Assembly (NCBI GenBank): GCA_900314825.1
Contig: OMWS01000023.1
Location: forward strand, 1 to 43,507
Reading direction: 5' to 3'
DNA length: 43,507 nucleotides
DNA from: an uncultured Veillonellaceae bacterium
Lineage (GTDB): Bacteria > Bacillota > Negativicutes > Selenomonadales > Selenomonadaceae
Below are positions 37,234 to 43,507 of this stretch, in pieces (within the stretch, counting starts at the first letter, position 1; each line of letters opens with the position of its first letter). The position numbers and the translations under genes are program-made. A model generated the notes under the pieces. That model ran no database searches. It was not told the DNA's origin and worked only from the letters and a program-made list of their open reading frames with translations.

Positions 37234-39666
37234 ATGAGAATTTCCCGCAAGCGGGCGAGAAAACTCGCGGAACAGCACGCAAAAGAAGCGGAGCGCGAAC
37301 GCAAGGCCGCAGAGCAGGCCGCACGCGAGGCGGCCGAGGCGCAGGCGCGCTATGAGGCGGCGTGCAAAGGCGCTGTGATGCCGTCGCGCCGCTATCCGCA
37401 TCGCTATCGTATGCAGCGCGCGCCGCGCCGTCTCATGCTCGTGAAGAAGGCGCGGGCGAAGATCGCGCGGCAGGTCGCCGTCACGACGGCGTTCTCTGCA
37501 GCATGCCTCACGCGCCTCCTCGGCACGGCGGCTGCCGCGTATCATGATCCGATGCACGACATCGCGGGCGAACTGAATGCACTGCGTGATCAGCGTGACG
37601 AGCTGCGCGTCTATCGCGAAGCGGCGGCGAACCTCCGCGCGGCGCGGGAGGCGCTCGCAAATGCGAAGCAGGACCTCGCAGACGCGAAGCAGGGCGTCAT
37701 GGATGCCAAGGCGGCGGTCGAACAGGCGAAGCAGGATCTCACAGCCAGCCAGCAAGCGCTCGTGGACGCAAAAGAGACGCTGAAGCAGGCGCGCGCCATC
37801 AGTGCGGAAAAGACGCAGGCGGCTATCGCGGCGCAGCAGGCAGCGTACGACTATCAGCAAGAAGTCTATGCACGACAGGCTGCCGTGGACGAGCTCTCCG
37901 CCGAGCAGGCGAACGCCGAAGCGCAGGCGGAAGCGGCTGGCGCGGTCAGCGCGCGGGCGGGGAACGCGTACAGCGTGTACTCAAACCGCGAGGCCGCCGT
38001 GCAGAAAGCGCTCGCGGAAGTCGGCTACGAGCAGAACCGCCTCGCGGAAGCCATTCGTCTCGCCGATGCGTATACGAATGGAGAAATCGAGATCGAAGAC
38101 GACGCGGCAGCGGTCGCGGCGGAAGCGGCGCAGGCCGAAGCCGATGCCTGGTCGGCACGCGTCGATGAGATTTCGGCAGCGCTCGATGAGGCCGAAGACT
38201 CACTTGATGAAGCGCAATCGTATCTTGAAGAGCTCGAGGACGCGCGTGCCGACGCCGAGGAAGCGGAAGCCGACGCCCGCGCCGACGAAGCGGAAGCCGA
38301 GGCAGACGAGGTGCAGGCCGAGGCCGACGTCAAAGAAAGCGAGTCGAACCTCGCACAGGCGGAAACCGATCAGAAGAGCGCCGAAGAATGGGAAGCCGAG
38401 GCGACGACGAACCTTGCCGAGGTGACGAAGGACGAAGACGAGGTCGCGCATGACCTCTGGCACTTCGGCGAGGGCGCCGGCGTGCAGGTGGGCGTGGAGT
38501 ATGCGCACGCGCAGGGGAACACGACATGGACGCAGCGCGTCGACGTGCCGTCGCCCACGTTGGATGATCCCAGCCGCATGGTGACGCAGACCGTGCAAAA
38601 TACCACGAATCTGCGCGGGCATCAGTTGTATTTCCCGCTTTCGATTTACGATACGGTGCGCCTCGACCAGTATCCGGGGGCGGACGGCGTCGTCGCGGAT
38701 GAATGGCCGGGCGGCGAAGCGCGCCACATCCTCGATCTCGGCCTCAGCACAGGCTGGCTCGATTCGAGCCTCAGCACGGAGAACGGCCATTCCTCCGGGA
38801 TGATCGATACGACGCTCTCCGTGCGTTATCACAACGACCATCCCGTGAACAGCCTGCGCTACGGCCTCGCCATCAACCTGCCGACAGGGCAGCACCGCTT
38901 TTATCAGGGGGCGCTCGTGCCGAAAGGCCTCGGCTTCTTCGAAGACTTCGGCAAGGGATGGGAGTACACGCCATCCATCGAGGCCGTCCATCGCGTGACG
39001 GAGCGCGACAGCCTCATCGCCCGCTTTGCCTATACGTTCCGCCAAAAATATAAATTTTCCAAAGAAGTGTCGGAAGCCGAGACGGATCCAGGCAATATCG
39101 CCAATCTCGAGCTTTCGTATCAGCATATCGGCGAGCAGCACCAGCTGCGCACGTGGGTAACGCTCAGCGACACGTCCCGGACGACGCAGAGCCAGGCCGT
39201 GCGGAATGAAGTCGGAGAGTGGGTGCTCGCGGATGAAAAAGCGCATTACCGCGAAGGCACGGAGATCGAGCTCGGTGCGGCGGCGAACTGGCGCGTCGCG
39301 CCGAAGGACGAGCTCGGCGCGTTCCTGACGCTCGGCCACGCCATGGCCGTCCACGGCCTCGAAAACAGCAAGGCGACGGACGACATCGAGTTTGCTGTCG
39401 GCTTGCGCCACGCCATGACGCCGCGCCTCTCGTGGGAAGGCCTCGTGAGCGCTTACCACTCCACAACGGGCTACAACGCGCTCTACATCGACGAAGGCAC
39501 GAATAATCGTCCCTGGACGCGCTGGAGCCTCCTCGGCGTGCTCGACTACCGCATGACGGACTACGACCGCCTGACGCTGAACATCGAACGCTACCTCCGC
39601 ACCGGCCTCGGCGGCCACGACTTCCAAGGCTACGCCGTTGCGCTGTGGTACACGCGTTCGTTCTAG
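37234..39666 (+). CDS. Periplasmic acidic coiled-coil plus outer-membrane beta-barrel protein
   Basis: 810 residues, no named family recognised. The N-terminus has an unusually long basic helix region (1-80, rich in Arg, Lys, Glu), then a hydrophobic segment (about 82-103, ending AAAAYHD) that looks like a signal peptide. A very long Ala/Glu/Asp/Gln-rich coiled coil (about 105-415) becomes strongly acidic towards its end. Residues about 425-810 alternate in beta-strand style (GLSTGWLDSSLS, LRYGLAINLPTG, YAVALWYTRSF) and finish with Phe, the outer-membrane barrel signature. Start ATG 37234 follows GGAAGGAGG; ATG 37378 and ATG 37435 would give a shorter leader but lack ribosome sites. It follows pelG directly and could provide the outer-membrane exit for Pel in place of PelB/PelC. 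This is inference. Confidence 0.8.
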   Translation: MRISRKRARKLAEQHAKEAERERKAAEQAAREAAEAQARYEAACKGAVMPSRRYPHRYRMQRAPRRLMLVKKARAKIARQVAVTTAFSAACLTRLLGTAAAAYHDPMHDIAGELNALRDQRDELRVYREAAANLRAAREALANAKQDLADAKQGVMDAKAAVEQAKQDLTASQQALVDAKETLKQARAISAEKTQAAIAAQQAAYDYQQEVYARQAAVDELSAEQANAEAQAEAAGAVSARAGNAYSVYSNREAAVQKALAEVGYEQNRLAEAIRLADAYTNGEIEIEDDAAAVAAEAAQAEADAWSARVDEISAALDEAEDSLDEAQSYLEELEDARADAEEAEADARADEAEAEADEVQAEADVKESESNLAQAETDQKSAEEWEAEATTNLAEVTKDEDEVAHDLWHFGEGAGVQVGVEYAHAQGNTTWTQRVDVPSPTLDDPSRMVTQTVQNTTNLRGHQLYFPLSIYDTVRLDQYPGADGVVADEWPGGEARHILDLGLSTGWLDSSLSTENGHSSGMIDTTLSVRYHNDHPVNSLRYGLAINLPTGQHRFYQGALVPKGLGFFEDFGKGWEYTPSIEAVHRVTERDSLIARFAYTFRQKYKFSKEVSEAETDPGNIANLELSYQHIGEQHQLRTWVTLSDTSRTTQSQAVRNEVGEWVLADEKAHYREGTEIELGAAANWRVAPKDELGAFLTLGHAMAVHGLENSKATDDIEFAVGLRHAMTPRLSWEGLVSAYHSTTGYNALYIDEGTNNRPWTRWSLLGVLDYRMTDYDRLTLNIERYLRTGLGGHDFQGYAVALWYTRSF

Positions 39667-39698
39667 CATACTGCAAGAGCGGGGGGCTTTCAAACCAC

Positions 39699-39904
39699 GC
39701 CTCCCCCTTTGGGGGAGGTGGCCCCGAAGGGGTCGGAGAGGGTGGCGGCTTGCGTTGATTCTCTATCCTATTGATAGAATCGTGAATCTCGTGACTGCGT
39801 GACCCTCTGCAGCAAGCTGCATAAGCGACCGCATCGACGCTAAAGCGTCGTGCGTCTGCTTATCCGCCTCGCATTCGCTCGGCACCTCCCCCAGAGGGGG
39901 AGGC
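39699..39904. repeat. Palindromic intergenic repeat, copy C (206 bp)
   Basis: Ends in GCCTCCCCC (39699-39707) and GGGGGAGGC (39896-39904). It is the inverse orientation of copy B, nearly identical over about half its length (GGTGCCGAGCG, GACGCTTTAGCGTC, GCAGCTTGCTGC). It fills most of the 287-bp gap between the barrel protein gene and the GH114-like gene and may act as a terminator or mRNA stabiliser. Confidence 0.8.
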
Positions 39905-39953
39905 GTAGTTTGTGGGTCGCTTGCTATGATGCAAACAGAAGGGGCGTTCGCTT

Positions 39954-40949
39954 ATGAAAAACTTTTCTAAGATTATAAAAGCCGTCGCAGGTATGTTTGC
40001 GAGCGTTACGTTTCTCTTCATGACGGCTTGTAGCAATTCTAATGCCGCTCCTCGCCTCTCGCCCGAGCAAGAAATGGTGCGTCTCACGAGCGAGCTTCGC
40101 GACTACGCGACCGAGCGGACGCCGTCGTTCCAATTCGTCGGCAATGGCGCGGCGGGGCTCCTCGAAGTCACGCGGCACGAGCCGGAAGAAAGCGTTAGGC
40201 AGCTGGTCGATAACCTCGATGGTTTCTTGACGGAATCCTTTTTTTACACGAACGAAGATGATGCGGTCGAGCTCCAAGACCCCGAGATGCTCGAGTACCT
40301 TGAAGCGATGATGGAGCGGCCGCAGACGGCGGGCAAAGCCATCTGGACGCTCGATTACATCGAGGACGACGAACAAGCTTCGATTGATAAAGCCATGGGG
40401 CGCGCGAAAGGCTACGTCAGCAGCACGGCGACGACAACGGCGCTGACGGACATCCCAGAAGTTCGCGTGCAAGACGAGAACGCAGATGATGTCATGACCG
40501 TCCGGGACGCGCGGAATTTCTTGATCCTCTTGAACCCAGAAGCTTTTGCGAGCCGTGAAGCGTATCTCGCACGCCTCGCGGCGACGCCGTACGATGCGCT
40601 CGTCATCGATCTCTATTACGGCGACGACCCGCTGACGGCAGACGAAGTCGCGCGCCTCCAAGAGAAACCGCAGGGCGGCCGCCGCCTCGTCCTCTCTTAC
40701 ATGAGCGTTGGCGAAGCAGCGGACTACCGCCCGTATTGGCAGGACGCGTGGAATGACAGCGACAGCCGCCCAAAGTGGATTGCGAAGGCAAACCCCGACT
40801 GGCCCGGCAGCTATCGTGTGCGCTATTGGACGGACGAATGGAAACACATTCTTTTCGGCAGCGAAAACTCCTACCTCGACCTCATCATGGCCGCCGGTTT
40901 TGACGGCGCGTTCCTCGATGTGATGGATGCATGGCAGATGTTCCAATGA
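39954..40949 (+). CDS. GH114/PelA-hydrolase-like lipoprotein
   Basis: 331 residues. A lipoprotein signal peptide ends in FMTAC (Cys26), so it is anchored at a membrane. A helical region (about 40-160) of unknown fold precedes a TIM-barrel-type half with YDALVIDLYYG, RRLVLSYMSVGEAADYRPYW and GFDGAFLDVMDAW, the pattern of GH114 endo-alpha-1,4-polygalactosaminidases and of the N-terminal hydrolase domain of PelA. It may cut GalN-containing Pel during export or release. In Pseudomonas this activity is fused to the deacetylase; here it is a separate gene behind repeat C. ATG 39954 follows AGAAGGGG. Its link to the Pel operon is by function and position, not by overlap. Confidence 0.75.
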   Translation: MKNFSKIIKAVAGMFASVTFLFMTACSNSNAAPRLSPEQEMVRLTSELRDYATERTPSFQFVGNGAAGLLEVTRHEPEESVRQLVDNLDGFLTESFFYTNEDDAVELQDPEMLEYLEAMMERPQTAGKAIWTLDYIEDDEQASIDKAMGRAKGYVSSTATTTALTDIPEVRVQDENADDVMTVRDARNFLILLNPEAFASREAYLARLAATPYDALVIDLYYGDDPLTADEVARLQEKPQGGRRLVLSYMSVGEAADYRPYWQDAWNDSDSRPKWIAKANPDWPGSYRVRYWTDEWKHILFGSENSYLDLIMAAGFDGAFLDVMDAWQMFQ

Positions 40950-40987
40950 ACACAGGGAAAATGGTCGGATACGAATTTCCAGAAAAA

Positions 40988-41030
40988 TTTACATTCCCAT
41001 AACATATCATCCTGCACATCCCTGTATAAT
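40988..41030 (+). promoter_or_regulatory. Pho-box-like promoter of the DUF47-pit operon
   Basis: TTTACA (40988-40993) and ATAACA (40999-41004) are 11 bp apart start to start, as in PhoP/PhoB-type direct repeats, and the -10 TATAAT is at 41025-41030. The last repeat begins 26 bp before the -10, the same distance as in the second DUF47 promoter. A -35 is lacking, as expected for activator-dependent promoters. Confidence 0.65.
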
Positions 41031-41068
41031 GAAATGGGAAATTGTGTATGCACGTAGGGGGAACAGGT

Positions 41069-41695
41069 ATGTTCAATATCAGCAACAAGCATGAGGAGTT
41101 CTTCGATTACCTCATCAGCAATGCGAAGGTCTTCCACCAGGGCGCTTTGATCGGACAGGCGGCGTTCAGGGATCTTTCGAAGCTGGATCAGCATCTCGAA
41201 GAAGTCATCCAGCTGGAACATAAAGCTGATGTGACAAGCATGGAGGTCATCCGCAAGATTTCCGTAATTTTCATCACACCCATTGACCGCGAGGATTTCT
41301 ATCGCCTCACGAGCCAGATGGAAAGCTGCATCGATCATTTGCAGGGCGCGATCATGCGGCTTGACACGTATCACATCACGCAGCCGTCGTCGGCGGCGAG
41401 CGAGATGATGGATCACATCGTCGAGATGGCGGGCGAGCTCGAGGAAATCTTTGATCTCTTGAAAGACATCAGCCGCAATGAGGCGAAACTCTTCGAGCGT
41501 GCCGAGCGGCTCAGTCATCATGAGTCTGCCGTGGACAAGCTGTATCGCAAGGAGATTTCACGCTTGTTCGATGGCTCGCAAGACCTCTTCGATGTGATCC
41601 GTTGGAAAGACATCCTCGGCACGCTCGAGGACACGGCGGACGAAGTCGAGGACCTCGGCGACATCATCAAAGAGGTGACGATGAAGTATGCCTGA
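41069..41695 (+). CDS. DUF47/PhoU-like accessory protein of phosphate permease, copy 1
   Basis: 208 residues, all-helical, cytoplasmic. DUF47 proteins are PhoU relatives encoded next to Pit permeases and thought to control them. MFNISNKHEEFFDYL, HKADVTSMEVI, FITPIDREDFYRL and the C-terminal DILGTLEDTADEVEDLGDIIKEVTMKYA are typical. ATG 41069 is chosen because AGGGGG lies 8 bases upstream and it equals the start of the second copy. It overlaps the pit start by 8 bases. Preceded by a Pho-box-like promoter. Confidence 0.9.
   Translation: MFNISNKHEEFFDYLISNAKVFHQGALIGQAAFRDLSKLDQHLEEVIQLEHKADVTSMEVIRKISVIFITPIDREDFYRLTSQMESCIDHLQGAIMRLDTYHITQPSSAASEMMDHIVEMAGELEEIFDLLKDISRNEAKLFERAERLSHHESAVDKLYRKEISRLFDGSQDLFDVIRWKDILGTLEDTADEVEDLGDIIKEVTMKYA
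41597..41695 (+). repeat. 99-bp exact direct repeat (first copy)
   Basis: Identical to 43409-43507, covering the 3' ends of both DUF47 genes up to and including TGA. Upstream of it the genes differ at many third-codon positions, so recent gene conversion, or an assembly join at the repeat, is likely. Confidence 0.9.
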
Positions 41696-42692
41696 CATGA
41701 GCCTCATCTTCGTCGTCGTCATCCTCGCGCTGTCCTTTGACTTCATCAATGGCTTCCATGATACGGCAAACGCGATCGCGACGTGCGTGTCGACGCGCGC
41801 GATCCGGCCGGGTGTCGCCATCATCGGCACGGCGATCTTGAATTTCATCGGCGCGATGATTTCGACGGGCGTCGCGAAGACCATCGGCGGCGACATCGTC
41901 ATGAGCCCGGACCTCATCAATGAGATGGTCATCATCTCCGGCCTCGTCGGCGCGATCATCTGGAATCTTCTGACGTGGTGGTTCGGCATGCCGTCGAGCT
42001 CGTCGCATGCGCTCATCGGCGGTATGATCGGCGCCATCATCATTTCGGCCGGCACGGCCGCGCTGAATGACTGGGGCATCATCAAGATCGTCCTGTCGCT
42101 CATCCTCTCGCCGATCACGGCCATCGCCTGCGGCTTCCTCATCATGAAGATCATTTTCTTCATCTGCCATTCGTACAAGCCGGCGCGCGTCAATCTCACG
42201 GCGAACCGTTTGCAGATCATCTCGGCAGCGCTCATGGCGTTCTCGCATGGTTCGAATGATGCGCAGAAATCCATGGGCATCATCACGCTCGCGCTCGTCT
42301 CGGGCGGCGTGATCGAGACGCTCGAAGTGCCGACGGTCGTCAAGCTCCTCTGCGCGGCGGCCATGGCGCTCGGTACGAGCGTCGGCGGCTGGAAGATCAT
42401 CCGCACGGTCGGCGGCAAAATCTTCAAGATGCACCCGATTCACGGCTTCGCGGCAGATCTGAATTCCGCTGTCGTCATTCTTTCGGCGACGCTGCTGCAT
42501 CTCCCCGTCTCGACGACGCACGTCGTCTCGGGCTCGATCATGGGCGTCGGCTCGGCGCAGCGTTTCAAGGCCGTCCATTGGGACGTCGCGCGCTCCATGG
42601 TGACGGCGTGGGTCATGACGATCCCATGCACGGCCGTCATGGGCGCGATCTCGTACCTCATCGCCACAAGCCTCTTCGGCGGCGGTCTCTGA
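41688..42692 (+). CDS. pit: Low-affinity phosphate transporter, Pit family
   Basis: 334 residues with about 10 membrane helices; Pit permeases import metal-phosphate with protons. The two inverted signature motifs are present: GFHDTANAIAT near 18 and the second with SHGSNDAQKSMGI near 185. ATG 41688 lies inside the DUF47 end (ATGCCTGA) behind GAGGTGA; ATG 41697 is also possible. The operon with DUF47 makes an uptake and control pair, and a strong terminator follows it. Confidence 0.93.
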   Translation: MPDMSLIFVVVILALSFDFINGFHDTANAIATCVSTRAIRPGVAIIGTAILNFIGAMISTGVAKTIGGDIVMSPDLINEMVIISGLVGAIIWNLLTWWFGMPSSSSHALIGGMIGAIIISAGTAALNDWGIIKIVLSLILSPITAIACGFLIMKIIFFICHSYKPARVNLTANRLQIISAALMAFSHGSNDAQKSMGIITLALVSGGVIETLEVPTVVKLLCAAAMALGTSVGGWKIIRTVGGKIFKMHPIHGFAADLNSAVVILSATLLHLPVSTTHVVSGSIMGVGSAQRFKAVHWDVARSMVTAWVMTIPCTAVMGAISYLIATSLFGGGL

Positions 42693-42718
42693 TAGTTTGG
42701 GACGATTTTTTACAAAGC

Positions 42719-42748
42719 AAGCACTCCGACGCGGGAGTGCTTATTTTT
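42719..42748 (+). terminator. Intrinsic terminator after pit
   Basis: AAGCACTCC (42719-42727) pairs with GGAGTGCTT (42734-42742), followed by ATTTTTAT. Confidence 0.9.
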
Positions 42749-42788
42749 ATGCGCGAAATGCAGGAGGCTGCGGCCGCGCGAACGAGAC

Positions 42789-42842
42789 TTTACAAGAATG
42801 TAACATCTCCTTTACAACCCGCCGCCGCGTTCTTTGTATACT
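42789..42842 (+). promoter_or_regulatory. Pho-box promoter of the second DUF47 gene
   Basis: Three direct repeats with exact 11-bp spacing: TTTACA (42789-42794), GTAACA (42800-42805) and TTTACA (42811-42816). The -10 is TATACT (42837-42842), no -35. This is the arrangement of PhoP/PhoB operators and suggests induction by phosphate shortage. Confidence 0.75.
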
Positions 42843-42880
42843 GGAACAAAGCATTCCGAAGAACCAATAGGAGGGCGTGT

Positions 42881-43507
42881 ATGTTCCAGATCAGCAACAA
42901 GCATGAGGAATTTTTCGATTACCTCATTCACAATGCGGAAATTTTTCACAAAGGGGCGATCATCGCGCAGGCGGCGATGAAAGACCCGTCGAGCCTTGAA
43001 CAGCATCTGCAGGAGGTCACAGGGCTCGAGCATCAGGCGGATGCGACGAATGCGGAGATCATCCAGAAGCTGTCCGTCATCTTTATCACGCCAATCGACC
43101 GCGAGGATTTCTATCGACTGAGCTGCCAGCTCGAGAGCTGCATTGATTTTTTGCACGGCGCGATCATGCGCCTCGACATGTACCATATCACGCAGCCGTC
43201 GCAGGCCGCGGTGGACATCATGGAGACGATCGTCGCGATGTCCGAAGGCCTCAAAGAGACGCTTTCGCTGCTCAAGAGCATCAGCAAGAACGAGGGTCCG
43301 CTCATCGAGCATGCGAACCGCTTGAGCCAGCAGGAGTCCGAGGTCGATCAGATGTATCGCAAAGAAATTTCGCGGCTGTTTGATGGCACGCAGGATCTCT
43401 TCGACGTCATCCGTTGGAAAGACATCCTCGGCACGCTCGAGGACACGGCGGACGAAGTCGAGGACCTCGGCGACATCATCAAAGAGGTGACGATGAAGTA
43501 TGCCTGA
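42881..43507 (+). CDS. DUF47/PhoU-like accessory protein, copy 2
   Basis: 208 residues, the same length and design as the DUF47 protein at 41069-41695 (MFQISNKHEEFFDYL, FITPIDREDFYRL, same C-terminus). It starts at ATG 42881 behind AGGAGGG, after its own Pho-box-like promoter. The last 99 bases are identical to the end of copy 1. The window ends at its stop codon. A further pit gene may follow, as after copy 1, but is not visible. Confidence 0.9.
   Translation: MFQISNKHEEFFDYLIHNAEIFHKGAIIAQAAMKDPSSLEQHLQEVTGLEHQADATNAEIIQKLSVIFITPIDREDFYRLSCQLESCIDFLHGAIMRLDMYHITQPSQAAVDIMETIVAMSEGLKETLSLLKSISKNEGPLIEHANRLSQQESEVDQMYRKEISRLFDGTQDLFDVIRWKDILGTLEDTADEVEDLGDIIKEVTMKYA
43409..43507 (+). repeat. 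99-bp exact direct repeat (second copy), at the window end
   Basis: Identical to 41597-41695. The sequence stops exactly at the end of the repeat unit's reading frame, so the true downstream sequence is unknown. Confidence 0.9.

Overview
The window looks like chromosome from a high-GC diderm Firmicute of the Negativicutes, most likely Selenomonadaceae (Selenomonas/Mitsuokella-like). This is inferred, not computed. The support is a Firmicutes-type ctsR-mcsA-mcsB-clpC stress operon next to proteins that need an outer membrane: an 810-residue coiled-coil/beta-barrel protein ending in Phe and a periplasmic-type lipoprotein. Codon use is uniformly GC-rich and I see no phage or transposase genes.

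Layout. 1-5.4 kb: bacteriohemerythrin coupled to a membrane-anchored SGNH hydrolase, an orphan CheB-like methylesterase, two identical tRNA-Thr(CGT) genes and a secreted TPR protein. 5.4-14 kb: UDP-galactopyranose mutase, ctsR-mcsA-mcsB-clpC, a RelB/ParE-type toxin-antitoxin pair and radA. 14.1-15.1 kb: a DUF3089 alpha/beta hydrolase on the minus strand. 15.2-27 kb: a catabolic locus of aldehyde dehydrogenase, GlcD-like FAD oxidase, CCG-domain Fe-S protein, a 66-aa protein, EtfB, EtfA, a membrane Etf:quinone oxidoreductase (EMO/EtfD type), an APC transporter and a PucR/CdaR-type regulator broken by one in-frame TAG. Electrons from an imported substrate probably flow from the FAD oxidase through Etf to membrane quinone. 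Both promoters of this locus (before the aldehyde dehydrogenase and before the transporter) are followed by an intrinsic terminator inside the leader, which suggests attenuation.

27.3-41 kb: a Pel-type exopolysaccharide locus, pelD-pelE-pelA(deacetylase)-pelA(deacetylase)-pelF-pelG, followed by the coiled-coil/barrel protein and a GH114-like lipoprotein. PelD keeps the c-di-GMP-binding RxxD site beside a dead GGDEF motif. No PelB or PelC is recognisable. The acidic coiled-coil/barrel protein is the best candidate for a different outer-membrane exit, and this is the most novel part of the window. pelF carries a one-base frameshift.

41-43.5 kb: phosphate uptake, with DUF47-Pit followed by a second DUF47 gene. 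Each DUF47 gene sits behind a promoter with 11-bp-spaced Pho-box-like repeats. The last 99 bp of the two DUF47 genes are identical and the window ends exactly there.

Four copies (one truncated) of a palindromic intergenic repeat of about 200-270 bp are scattered through the window, one of them inside the ctsR-mcsA operon.
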